A stretch of DNA of 64,000 nt from Pontibacter harenae (GCF_020907245.1 NZ_JAJJWH010000002.1:1-64000); one strand, 5' to 3'; positions 44,487 through 53,878 are shown, numbered from the stretch's first letter. Notes: generated by a model not told the origin, from the letters alone. Translations and numbers: made by a program.

Positions 44487-45959
44487 TTAAACTCCTAAGC
44501 TCCAGCCACTGCGGTAGTCACGTTTCACAAACTGGTTTACTTCGTCTAAGTTTGTTACCCGCATGTTTTCGTTATCCCAAAGCAGTTTTACATAACGGCC
44601 AGGGTAGTCAAAACCTTCTCCGTTTTCTCTCGCTTTCCGAATATCAAAACCACGAATAGCCAGATTTGCCATCAGCAAAGCTTCAGTCAGCGGACCAGCT
44701 ATTTCGAAAGGAGAACTGACCTCCATGTTGCCATGCCCTGCTATACAAGCCTCTACCCATTGCGCATAATGTCCTTCGGCACCACCTGGTACGCGCACCA
44801 CTTGGTGCTTTTTCTTAACTTTAAATTCTTCTGTGCGAGCAGTGGGCAATAGTCTAGGATTTGCGCCATAGGTACTGGCCATCATCTTACCTTTTGTACC
44901 GATAAATAACGTACCGTTGCCGCCATCACCAAACTTTTCGTTGGGGCCAAGTTCTTCTGGTCGTTCAGGCTGAATGCCTCCGTCCATCCAATGCACCGTA
45001 ACAGGGCCTTTGGTTTTATCTGTTTCAGGAAAAGTTAACGTAACGTGACTTGAGGGTGGGCATGCTTCAGGGAAATAGCCGCGTTTAAACTCATCTACAT
45101 ACACACTTCCAACACTCGCTTGCACATCGGTGGCATATTTTAAACCAAGTACACTAAATGGTGCTTCCAATAGATGGCAGCCCATATCTCCTAGCGCGCC
45201 TGTGCCGTAGTCCCACCAGCCGCGCCAATTAAACGGCACCAGCTTGTCTACATACTCTTTATAAGGAGCTGTTCCTAACCATAAATCCCAATCCAGCTCT
45301 TGCGGAACGCTGCCTTTAGAGGTTGGCCAGGCAATGCCTTGTGGCCATACAGGGCGGTCGGTCCAGGCGTAAATGGTATGTACATCGCCGATGGCCTTGG
45401 AGCCATACCATTCCTTCAGTTGTCGCACCCCGTCGCCAGAAGCGCCTTGATTACCCATTTGGGTTACAACTTTGTAGCGTTTAGCAGCCTCGGTCAGCAT
45501 TCTGGCTTCGTAGATGTCGTGCGTCAGCGGCTTTTGTACATACACGTGTTTGCCCAACTGCATAGCAGCCATGGTTTGTACGGCATGGTTATGGTCTGGC
45601 GTAGAAACTGAAACAGCATCAAAATGCTTGGCTTCCTTCTCAAACATTTCGCGCCAGTCTTTGTAATATTTTGCTTTCGGGAATTTGGCTCTTGTAGCTG
45701 CTGCTCTACGATCATCTACATCGCAGAGAAAGGCAATATCGGCTTTACCTGATTCAAAAAAACTGTTTAAGTCAGTAGCGCCTTTGCCACCTACGCCTAT
45801 ACCAGCCACGGTTAACCTGTCGCTGGGAGCGAGAAAACCTTTGCCTCCCAGCACATGGCGTGGCACAATCATAAAGCCTGCAGCTGCCAACGCACCCGTT
45901 TTAAGGAAGGTTCTCCTGGAGTTGCTGTTGGTGTTTAGAGTCGGTTTTATTTCAGACAT
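44487..45959 (-). CDS. Gfo/Idh/MocA oxidoreductase with Tat signal
   Basis: A 490-residue Gfo/Idh protein with a long twin-arginine leader (SNSRRTFLKTGALAAAGF, cleaved near 38), as in the exported Bacteroidota members of this family. The Rossmann motif is GIGVGGKG (about 54-61), followed by VSTPDHNHAVQTMAAMQLGKHVYVQKPLTHD with the EKP-like QKP motif, and MGCHLLEAPF with the catalytic His. It lies 33 bases downstream of the GMC gene. An exported member would have to bring its nucleotide with it, folded and loaded, as in glucose-fructose oxidoreductase. Confidence 0.88.
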   Translation of the reverse strand: MSEIKPTLNTNSNSRRTFLKTGALAAAGFMIVPRHVLGGKGFLAPSDRLTVAGIGVGGKGATDLNSFFESGKADIAFLCDVDDRRAAATRAKFPKAKYYKDWREMFEKEAKHFDAVSVSTPDHNHAVQTMAAMQLGKHVYVQKPLTHDIYEARMLTEAAKRYKVVTQMGNQGASGDGVRQLKEWYGSKAIGDVHTIYAWTDRPVWPQGIAWPTSKGSVPQELDWDLWLGTAPYKEYVDKLVPFNWRGWWDYGTGALGDMGCHLLEAPFSVLGLKYATDVQASVGSVYVDEFKRGYFPEACPPSSHVTLTFPETDKTKGPVTVHWMDGGIQPERPEELGPNEKFGDGGNGTLFIGTKGKMMASTYGANPRLLPTARTEEFKVKKKHQVVRVPGGAEGHYAQWVEACIAGHGNMEVSSPFEIAGPLTEALLMANLAIRGFDIRKARENGEGFDYPGRYVKLLWDNENMRVTNLDEVNQFVKRDYRSGWSLGV

Positions 45960-45992
45960 ACTTGAATGTTGCTATCGGAATAACAGGTAAGG

Positions 45993-47672
45993 CTATACAT
46001 TCATTTTTTTCATTTCACTTACGACATGGTCTACCGCACGGGCTGTTAGGGCCATGTACGTCAGCGATGGGTTCTGGCAAGCCGCAGAGGTCATACAAGC
46101 ACCATCTGTTACATACACGTTCTTCGCATCCCACACCTGGTTCCACTCATTCAGGACAGAGGTTTTTGGATCTCTTCCCATTCGCGCTGTTCCCATTTCA
46201 TGAATACCCATACCCATGGCATACTCAGAATCATGAGCTTTCACATCTTTCAAACCAGCTATCTCCAACATTTCTCTGGCATCTTCCATCATGTCTTTGC
46301 GCATCTTCTTCTCATTTTCCTTTATCTCGCAATCTATCGCCAGCACCGGAAGCCCCCACTTATCTTTTTTCTCTTTGTCTAAAGTTACTTTATTATCATG
46401 GTAAGGTAGCGTCTCACCAAATCCCGTAATGCCCAACGCCCAATCTCCTGGCTCGGTTAAAGCGTCTTTGAAGTCTGCGCCTATGTTCATTTCGGCAATT
46501 TCTCTGCTCCACCCATCACGACTGGCCCTACCCTGGTAGCCAAAACCGCGTATATAACCGCGCTTCTCACCGTTCATGTTTCGGAAACGCGGTATATATA
46601 TGCCATTCGGACGGCGGCCATAGTAGTACTTATCCTCATAGCCCTCGGCTATACCTGAAGCGCCTACTCTAAAGTGGTGGTCCATCAGGTTATGCCCTAG
46701 TTCACCGCTGCTGCTGCCTAAGCCTCCTTCCCACACATCAGTGGCCGAGTTCATCAAAATCCAGGTGGTGTTGAGCGTAGATGCATTCAAGAACACTACT
46801 TTAGCAAAGTACTCGTAAGTCTGGTTTGTCTCAGCATCAAGCACCTCCACGCCTTTGGCTTTTTTGGTGTCTTTATCATAGATAACTTTTGTTACTATAG
46901 AATGCGGACGAACCGTTAAGTTACCTGTAGCCAAAGCCGCTGGCAATGTGGAGGATTGTGTACTAAAATAGCCTCCGAACGGACAGCCAAGGCGGCATTT
47001 GTTGCGGTATTGGCAGTTTGTTCTGCTATGAATAGGCGAAGTAATGTTTGCAACACGGCCAATAATCATGTGCCTGTTGCCTTTGTAGTGCGATTTTAAG
47101 CGGGCAGCCACATCTTTCTCAACGCAATTCAAATCCATAGGCGGCATAAAATCACCATCGGGCAAATGCGCTATACCTTCTTTTGAGCCGCTTATACCAG
47201 CAAAACGCTCCACATGGCCGTACCACTTTTCCAGGTCCTTGTAACGGATAGGCCAATCCACGGCCACACCATCTTTGGCGTTTGCATCAAAATCTAAATC
47301 GCTGAGCCTGTAGCTCTGGCGCCCCCACATAAGCGAACGGCCACCCACATGGTAACCACGGTACCAGTCGAAACGCTTTGTTTCTGTATAAGGGCTTTCC
47401 TTTTCATTTACCCAAAAATCCAGGTTGTTTTCAGATAAAGCATAGTCTCTTTTTAAGACAGGATAATCTGCAATCATTTGTTGGGTACGGCCACCTCTAT
47501 GGGCGTATTCCCAAGGCTCTTTAGTGGCATTCACATAGTCTTTTACATGTTCTATGTTACGGCCTCGCTCCAACATAATGGTTTTTAAGCCTTTCTCTGT
47601 TAATCCTTTAGCAGCCCAGCCTCCAGAGATACCCGAACCTACAACAATAGCATCATAAACATTCTCAGCCAT
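45993..47672 (-). CDS. GMC oxidoreductase (sugar/glycoside dehydrogenase flavoprotein)
   Basis: An FAD-dependent enzyme of 559 residues, first gene of the nine-gene operon. FAD site: VVGSGISGGWAAKGLTEKG with the Glu of MLERG (about 10-36). The C-terminal GMC motif carries the catalytic His/Asn in MGIHEMGTARMG (about 488-499) and QNPSLTYMALTARA. A Cys-rich loop (CQYRNKCRLGCPFGG, about 225-239) is a mark of the gluconate/sugar dehydrogenase subset. No signal peptide is seen; export with the subunit-3 partner is the expected mechanism. Together with cytochrome c this resembles the LacA-type large subunit that oxidises sugars at C3. Confidence 0.92.
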   Translation of the reverse strand: MAENVYDAIVVGSGISGGWAAKGLTEKGLKTIMLERGRNIEHVKDYVNATKEPWEYAHRGGRTQQMIADYPVLKRDYALSENNLDFWVNEKESPYTETKRFDWYRGYHVGGRSLMWGRQSYRLSDLDFDANAKDGVAVDWPIRYKDLEKWYGHVERFAGISGSKEGIAHLPDGDFMPPMDLNCVEKDVAARLKSHYKGNRHMIIGRVANITSPIHSRTNCQYRNKCRLGCPFGGYFSTQSSTLPAALATGNLTVRPHSIVTKVIYDKDTKKAKGVEVLDAETNQTYEYFAKVVFLNASTLNTTWILMNSATDVWEGGLGSSSGELGHNLMDHHFRVGASGIAEGYEDKYYYGRRPNGIYIPRFRNMNGEKRGYIRGFGYQGRASRDGWSREIAEMNIGADFKDALTEPGDWALGITGFGETLPYHDNKVTLDKEKKDKWGLPVLAIDCEIKENEKKMRKDMMEDAREMLEIAGLKDVKAHDSEYAMGMGIHEMGTARMGRDPKTSVLNEWNQVWDAKNVYVTDGACMTSAACQNPSLTYMALTARAVDHVVSEMKKMNV

Positions 47673-48118
47673 ATCAAATTTATTTCTTGAGATAGATCAA
47701 TTTTGAGCAGTACAATTTCATTGACTAGTATTTATAGTGGCTAATGTTATGTCAGCATATAATGTTAAAACACTAAACCTAAATAACACTTTCGCTCAAC
47801 CAGCATCAGTTTGTTCTCTTAAAAGAATGTAAAGTATGTGTGGAATTCCACCGGGTAAAAAAGAAGCCTATGTTAAGTAGTTTTCGAGCAGCTGCCTCGG
47901 CAGGTCAAAAAACGCATACGACTAATTAAACTTTTAAGTTCGCAAACTTAGGTGAGCACACACTTTTATGTTAGCCAATATATAGCTATATCCTATAATA
48001 CCCAAATTAATTTTACTTCTTCTAAGCTAATTCTTATTTCAGATAGCCAACGATAATTACATCCCAAACCACTTAGTTTTGATAGAGGAGCTTTACACAA
48101 TGATGATTGTGTATAAAA
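47673..48118. other. Intergenic region holding the operon promoter
   Basis: 446 bases between the GMC gene (reading leftward) and the alcohol dehydrogenase terminator. AT-rich. On the minus strand a TAAATTTG sequence sits a few bases before the GMC ATG, too close to be sure of as a promoter. I see no operator-like palindrome and no reading frame. Confidence 0.4.
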
Positions 48119-48157
48119 AAGAAAGGGCCGCAGCTATATTAGCCACGGCCCTTTCTT
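48119..48157 (-). terminator. Terminator after the zinc alcohol dehydrogenase gene
   Basis: Perfect 12-base arms AAGAAAGGGCCG (48119-48130) and its complement (48146-48157) around a 15-base loop; on the minus strand it runs into a T-rich tail. Confidence 0.86.
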
Positions 48158-48177
48158 AAAAATAAAGAAAAGTTCTT

Positions 48178-49221
48178 CTACAGTGTTTCCATGTCGATCA
48201 CGAACCTATATTTCACATCGCTGCGCATCATGCGGTCATAGGCTGTATTTATTTCATCCATATTGATTACTTCCACATCAGACATAATATTATGCTCGGA
48301 ACAGAAGTCCAGCATTTCCTGCGTCTCAGCTATACCTCCTATCAAAGAACCCGCCAAGCGACGGCGCTTACCAATCAGGCTGAAGCCTGCTACTGGCGAC
48401 GGCTCTGGTGGTGCTCCTAACAAGATCATGGTGCCATCACGCTTCAGCATGGAAAGGAACAGGTTATAATCGTGCGGAGCAGACACCGTGTTGATAATAA
48501 AGTCGAAGGTGTTATACAGGCTTTTTACTGTTTCTTTGTCTTTGGAAACAGCGAAGTTATGCGCTCCTAAATCACGGGCATCTTTTTCCTTATCAGGCGA
48601 TGTGCTTAATACAGTTACATCGGCACCTTTGGCAGCAGCAATCTTAACGGCCATGTGGCCAAGGCCGCCTAAACCAACTATACCTACCTTGTGTCCTTGG
48701 CCAATTTTCCATTGCATTATAGGAGAATAAGTGGTGATGCCTGCGCACAGCAATGGTGCCACCCGCGACAGATCCAGATTCTCTGGTACTTTTAAAGTAT
48801 AATTCTCGTCTACCACAATCTGCGAAGAATAACCGCCGTAGGTTTTAGTTGTGCCGTCTCGTTCGGTGCCATTATAGGTGCCCACCATGCCTTTTTCGCA
48901 ATACTGCTCCAGCCCTTCCTGGCAGCTGGGGCAAGTACGACAGGAATCTACGAAGCAACCTACGCCTGCCAGATCGCCCTCTTTAAATTTGGTCACCTTG
49001 CTTCCTACTTTTGTAACAGTGCCTACAATTTCGTGCCCAGGTACAAGCGGGTACATTGTTCCACCCCACTCGTTGCGCACCTGATGCAGGTCAGAGTGAC
49101 ATACGCCACAGTAGCGGATAGCAATCTGCACATCATGCTCCCCCACTTCACGACGGTCCAGGTTAAACGGTGCAAGCGGATCGGTAGCATTATATGCTGC
49201 ATAAGCTTTAGCTTCAGCCAT
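48178..49221 (-). CDS. Zinc-dependent alcohol dehydrogenase (YahK/CAD-like)
   Basis: An NADP-type medium-chain dehydrogenase of 347 residues. Catalytic zinc: Cys and His in CGVCHSDLHQVRNEWG (about 38-53) and the HE in PGHEIVG; structural zinc: CRTCPSCQEGLEQYC (about 92-107). The Rossmann motif is GLGGLGHMAVKIA (about 177-189); STSPDKEKDARDLGA follows, where Ser rather than Asp after the second strand suggests NADP. It resembles E. coli YahK, an aldehyde reductase. It is separated by a terminator from the 3-keto-sugar-like operon, so its role there is not implied. Confidence 0.93.
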   Translation of the reverse strand: MAEAKAYAAYNATDPLAPFNLDRREVGEHDVQIAIRYCGVCHSDLHQVRNEWGGTMYPLVPGHEIVGTVTKVGSKVTKFKEGDLAGVGCFVDSCRTCPSCQEGLEQYCEKGMVGTYNGTERDGTTKTYGGYSSQIVVDENYTLKVPENLDLSRVAPLLCAGITTYSPIMQWKIGQGHKVGIVGLGGLGHMAVKIAAAKGADVTVLSTSPDKEKDARDLGAHNFAVSKDKETVKSLYNTFDFIINTVSAPHDYNLFLSMLKRDGTMILLGAPPEPSPVAGFSLIGKRRRLAGSLIGGIAETQEMLDFCSEHNIMSDVEVINMDEINTAYDRMMRSDVKYRFVIDMETL

Positions 49222-49432
49222 AGTTTTATTAGATTAGGTTTAAAATTTAAAAAACGAGAATGACCGAACTTGGTTAAGCTTTATCTGAAATAGGTCTTGC
49301 GATTCAACTACAAGGAAGCTGGTAAGAAGACTAAGGAAGGAAGAATTACCTACCATTAATTACACGAGTGGCCGCATACCTCCAAAAAACTTTATACCTT
49401 TCTAACCTTTTAACTTTCTAACTCCAGAAGCT

Positions 49433-50257
49433 GTGTTTCTGCTATATAATAACCAACTGCTGCACGAAGAGGAACTGCGGCTACCTATTACGAACAGGGC
49501 CTTCCAGTACAATGATGGTTTTTTTGAAACGATGATTGTGCAGGATGGGAAAATACGTTTCTGGCAAGACCACCTGGGCCGTATGGCAAAAGCTACACAT
49601 GCACTTAAGCTTCAATTGTCTTCAGGTTTAGAAAATTTCGAGGCACTGGAAGAGCAACTGCTGCAACTGGCTACCCAAAACAATTGCCAGAACTATGGCA
49701 GACTGAAACTGAAGGTATGGCGTGGTGGAGCAGGTTTGTTTACACCAGAAACAAATACCACAGAATGGCTCGCTACTGTGCAGCCTGCCACTGCCCCGAA
49801 ACATGAACCTATTCATATTGGAGTAGCCCATTCTGTGCATACCAGTTTCTCTCCTTTTTCCCACTTCAAAGGCCCTAACAGCCTGCTATACGTATTGGCT
49901 GGTACAGAGAAAAAAGAGACAAAGTATGATGACCTGCTTCTTTTGAATGATCGTAAAGAAGCTTCGGAATTGATATCTGCTAATTTGTTCTGGTTTAAGC
50001 AAGGTATACTTTATACCCCTGCGTTGGATACAGGATGTGTGAATGGTATTGTGCGGCGGAATATTCTGAGATGGTGCAAAAGCGAAGGCATCAGCGTAAA
50101 AGAAACTTATGCTGAGCCTCCTGAAATAATAAATGCCGAAGCTGTTTTTGCAGGAAATATAGCAGGGCTCAGGCAGGTTAGTAAGCTGCAGGATGCAGAA
50201 ATGACTACTGATGCTACCATAGTGACAACGATACGTGAGGTATTGAAATTAAAATAA
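49433..50257 (+). CDS. Class IV aminotransferase (PabC/IlvE/D-Ala aminotransferase-like)
   Basis: A fold-type IV pyridoxal-phosphate enzyme of 274 residues. The start is a GTG at 49433 (no ATG fits). NRAFQYNDGFFETM (about 20-33) is the usual first motif; the Lys that binds the cofactor is in HFKGPNSLLYVLAG (about 142-155), and the Glu of KEASELISANLFW (about 180-192) plus the phosphate-cup TGCVNGIVRRNIL (about 203-215) follow. Candidates are 4-amino-4-deoxychorismate lyase, branched-chain or D-amino acid transaminase; sequence alone does not settle it. Confidence 0.85.
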   Translation: MFLLYNNQLLHEEELRLPITNRAFQYNDGFFETMIVQDGKIRFWQDHLGRMAKATHALKLQLSSGLENFEALEEQLLQLATQNNCQNYGRLKLKVWRGGAGLFTPETNTTEWLATVQPATAPKHEPIHIGVAHSVHTSFSPFSHFKGPNSLLYVLAGTEKKETKYDDLLLLNDRKEASELISANLFWFKQGILYTPALDTGCVNGIVRRNILRWCKSEGISVKETYAEPPEIINAEAVFAGNIAGLRQVSKLQDAEMTTDATIVTTIREVLKLK

Positions 50258-50402
50258 AATTCTTCGGGTGTTACAACTGCCTAAAAGCACTAAACCTTAT
50301 GCTATTTATTTTAAAACATTACGTCCTTCTGTTTCATTTTATGTAATCCGATGTAAGAGATAAACCTTTCATGTGCCTTAGAATTTATCTTCCCTTATTT
50401 AT

Positions 50403-51851
50403 ATGATTTCATTTTTCCTTTCCATACTAGCCCTCCTGCTCGGTTACTTGTTGTATTCCAAGCTCATCGAGAAAATATTTGGAATAGATACTGCCCGCCC
50501 AACACCAGCCACTACCATGGCTGATGGCGTGAATTATGTACCTCTGCCACAGTGGAAAATTTTCCTCATCCAGTTCCTGAATATTGCGGGCCTGGGGCCA
50601 ATCTTTGGTGCTGTGGCAGGTGCCATGTGGGGACCATCGGCTTTTCTGTGGATTGTGCTGGGTTCTATTTTTGCGGGTGGTGTGCACGATTACTTTTCTG
50701 GAATGCTTTCGCTGCGGCACAACGGCGAGAGTGTAACAGAAACTACAGGCCGTTACCTAGGCACAGGCATGAAGCAACTCATGCGTGTGTTTACAATTAT
50801 CCTGATGATCATGCTGGGAGCTGTGTTTATTATGGGGCCTGCCAAAATTCTGGATGGCATGACACAAGGCATTGGTGGAGGTACAACCATGTGGGTATGG
50901 ATTATCTTTGTCTACTACATACTTTCCACGGTACTACCAATAGACAAACTAATCGGAAAGCTATACCCTGTCTTTGGCGTGGCGCTGCTGTTTATGGCTG
51001 TCGGTATTATGGTGGTAATGTTTGCACAAGGCCTGCCTGTACCTGAACTTACTCTAGCTAACCTGACAAACATGCATAGCAGTCCAGAAAAATTCCCGCT
51101 TTTCCCGATGCTATTTGTTACAGTTGCCTATGGCGCTATTTCAGGCTTTCATTCCTCACAGTCTCCTATGATGGCCCGATGCATGACGAACGAAAAACAA
51201 GGCAGAAGCATTTTTTACGGTGCTATGATAACGGAAGGTGTGGTGGCTTTGATTTGGGCCGCCATCAGCATGAGCTTTTTCGGTGGCGTGCGCGAGCTGA
51301 ACGATACGCTTGTGGAGCAGCAAGGCAATGCGGCATATGTGGTCAGTATAATCTCTAATTCCTTACTCGGTAAGATTGGTGGCATTTTGGCGCTCTTAGG
51401 AGTTGTAGCTGCCCCTATTACCTCAGGTGATACTGCCTTCCGAAGTGCCCGTCTTATAGTGGCTGATTTCACGAAACTGAAGCAAACTACTTTCAAAAAC
51501 AGACTACTGATTAGTATACCATTATTTGCAGCAGGATATAGCCTCACCTTAGTAGATTTCGGTATAGTTTGGCGCTACTTTGCCTAGACAAACCAGACCT
51601 TGGCAACAGTCGTGCTTTGGATGATTACCGCCTACCTGATACAGGAAAGAAAACCATACTGGGTAACGTTGATACCTGCCGTATTTATGTCTGCCGTAGC
51701 TACCTCCTATATATTGGTGGCGCCAGAAGGTTTTAGTTTGTCTACTAATGTTTCTTATGCAGTAGGCATTGCCGTGGCTCTCATGCTGCTGGTAGTCACA
51801 CTGATAAAAGCAAGTAAGAGAAAAGATAAGCCTCAGTTGGAGGCTGTATGA
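50403..51851 (+). pseudogene. CstA-family carbon starvation transporter, split by an in-frame TAG
   Basis: A membrane transporter of the CstA family (peptide or pyruvate uptake in relatives). The reading frame runs from 50403 to the TAG at 51585-51587 (394 codons) and goes on in the same frame, starting TNQTLATVVLWMITAYL, to a TGA at 51849-51851; total 482 codons. The stop replaces the Trp that I expect in the conserved Arg-Tyr-Phe-Ala-Trp-x-Asn-Gln-x-Leu of this region (a single G to A change of TGG). Both halves read as good CstA sequence: VAGAMWGPSAFLWIVLGS, GGVHDYFSGMLSLRH and FHSSQSPMMARC in the first, a membrane helix pair in the second. The downstream part has no ATG and a TTG at 51600. 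Either a fresh nonsense mutation or a sequence error. Confidence 0.85.
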
Positions 51852-52024
51852 TCAAGACTGAAGCTCCAAAGATATCGTTGTTCTACAGAAGCAGGCCTTA
51901 TTGTTTGGCACCGCTGTTGTTATGTAGCAGGCTTAGTACAAGCGGACACTTACGCAAGGGATATAGAGCAGTTTGATTTTCAAGCTTTATAGCAGCCACG
52001 CCAGCCCTTAGTAGAAAAGACTTT

Positions 52025-52744
52025 TTATTCGCCACCATACCTGTTTACAGGATTGCTGTGCACTATTACAACCTCTCCTGACAACACATTTGAATCCTCC
52101 TTAAGTAAGATATCACCAAGATTAACAACCGTTTGTTCATTTAAATCTATAGGCACTTCTGTCCTCTCAAAACCAATATAAGAAGTATCAAGCGTTAAGT
52201 TATCCGTTTTATTTATTGAAAGCCAGAAATAGCCATCCTTATCCGTTAGAGCACCTTTTGTTGTGCCCTTTACCGTTACTGAAACTCCTGGCAAGGGCTC
52301 TTTTGTAGCATTATGAACTACTTTTCCCTGTATAGTTACCAAAGAATCGGCCGCGGCGTGTGTGGCATCTTTTGAAACTATACTTGTTGAGTCTTTCTGG
52401 AGAACATTTACGGGTTGTTGTAGAGTGGGCGTACTGACTGCCGTTGCCACAGCAGGGACCACCAAAGCCGCAGCCGTAGCAAAAAAGGCTTTAACTGCTG
52501 ATAATTTTAAAGGAGAAGCAGATAGTTGCAGCGGGTACTGCTTTAACTGGTCTTCACGAAGCCTCCCACAAAGTCGGCCGCTGTATTCTCTCATGAATTC
52601 TAATAGTTGCTTATCGGTATAATCAGTAAAATCAACCACTTCTTTAGAGCAGGCAGAGCAATACCTACCTTCTTGCGTAGGCTCCATTCCACTCCAGCTT
52701 TCACCGCATGGCTTGTTTATTTTTATCCTGATTTTATCGGCCAT
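52025..52744 (-). CDS. Membrane protein with Cys-rich N-terminus and carboxypeptidase-regulatory-like domain
   Basis: A 239-residue protein in three parts. Residues 1-70 hold a Cys pattern (KPCGESW, GRYCSACSKEVVDFTDYTDKQL, GRLCGRLRE) found ahead of such domains in other Bacteroidota and perhaps metal binding. A hydrophobic segment (about 80-105, AVKAFFATAAALVVPAVATA) is probably membrane-spanning. Residues 130-220 are a beta-sandwich of the CarboxypepD_reg-like kind (IQGKVVHNATKEPLPGVSVTVKGT, then GALTDKDGYFWL). The cytoplasm-to-periplasm orientation with a Cys-rich inner end and a receptor-like outer domain is unusual, and I do not know the function. Confidence 0.75.
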   Translation of the reverse strand: MADKIRIKINKPCGESWSGMEPTQEGRYCSACSKEVVDFTDYTDKQLLEFMREYSGRLCGRLREDQLKQYPLQLSASPLKLSAVKAFFATAAALVVPAVATAVSTPTLQQPVNVLQKDSTSIVSKDATHAAADSLVTIQGKVVHNATKEPLPGVSVTVKGTTKGALTDKDGYFWLSINKTDNLTLDTSYIGFERTEVPIDLNEQTVVNLGDILLKEDSNVLSGEVVIVHSNPVNRYGGE

Positions 52745-52948
52745 ACATGAAACATAGCATTTTCATTTGAATTATAAAAGCCTGAACTTCAATATTATGG
52801 TTATTATCCTGTACTTTAACTTAGAAGCTTTACGTGCCTTAGCCTCTCTACTACTGGCACTTTAGGTGCACTGCCTAGCTATCGTGTAGAGTGATTGTTG
52901 CAGCCGTAATTCTTCAGTTACTTTCCGCTAGGCTATCAAACGTTAGAC

Positions 52949-53878
52949 TTATGGTTTCTTCAGCGTTTCATAAATTTTTCTGTAAGCAGGTGTGGCAACT
53001 CCTAACTTCTCTCCCTCCCGCACAATGTAGCCTGTAAGGTTTTCGAGCTCTGTTTGGTTATTATTTTGATAGTCGCGGTGCATAGAAGAAGTAGTTTCTT
53101 TCGGAAACTTATTCAGGAGCTGGATGTTCTTCTCTACAATATCTTCAGGTAAACGAATGCCTTTTGCCTCGGCAACTGCCTTTAGCTCCCTTATCAGCGT
53201 GCGAAGTTGGTTTGCCAGTTCTTAATTACGCAGTATATTACCTGCGGGCACATTGGTACTAGAAGTAAAGCTACCTAGTGGCGAAATGAAGGAGAACTTC
53301 TCCCATACTTTATCCTTGATGTCTTCATATAGCTCGTTGTGTATGCCAGCCTCATCGAACAACTGCCTGATCTGTGCCAAGTCCTCATTTCGCAACCCAG
53401 GATTTCCCCACACGAGGCGGTTCAGCTTGCCCTGCACCTTTACCTCGCCTGGTGCTGCCACACTGGATATGATATAGGTGCAGCCCCACAAAAGTTTACT
53501 TTTTGGGTAAAGCTGGCTTAGATACTCAATGCTTTCAACGCCATTGAGCAGCGGCAGCAAATAGGTACTCTCATCTATACTTCCCTCTAAAGCTTTTGCT
53601 ACGGTGTTCAGGCTGTAGCTTTTCACGCAGAACAGAATCAGGTCGAGCTTTCCCAGTTCCTCCAAGTTATTCGTTACCAGGTCTGGTTTAATAGCTTCTC
53701 TTGTATCAGCATAATCAAGTACCAGACCCTGTTCTGCTATTTTAGCTTTATGATCTCCCCTGGCAATAAAAATGATTTCGTGGTTTTCAGATGACGCATA
53801 TTGCTGTGCTAGTTTAGCGCCGTAAAAACCTCCTACGCCTCCTATTCCTACTACAGCAATTCTGAATTTCTTTTGCAT
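52949..53878 (-). pseudogene. Ketopantoate-reductase-like gene interrupted by an in-frame TAA
   Basis: A 2-dehydropantoate 2-reductase (PanE/ApbA) family gene. The frame starts at 53878 with MQKKFRIAVVGIGGVGGFYGAKL (GxGxxG site) and has the family blocks FIARGDHKAKI, LLPLLNGVESIEYL and WEKFSFISPLGSF with the catalytic Lys. After GNILRN it meets a TAA at 53224-53222. Translation resumes in the same frame (ELANQLRTLIRELKAVAEAKG, then PKETTSSMHRDYQNN, the typical reductase tail) and ends at a TAA at 52951-52949. Total 310 codons, the normal length. One substitution of Lys, Gln or Glu to stop explains it. It may be pseudogene or sequence error. Confidence 0.85.

Noticed and set aside
49433-50257. 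Assigning the class IV aminotransferase as IlvE or PabC
   Set aside because: The signature residues needed to separate these subfamilies are not clear from the sequence alone, and the neighbours do not help.
50552-51046. Open frame of 164 codons inside the cstA-like gene
   Set aside because: It is a frame-shifted reading of a conserved membrane protein, rich in Cys, His and Arg as such artefacts are.
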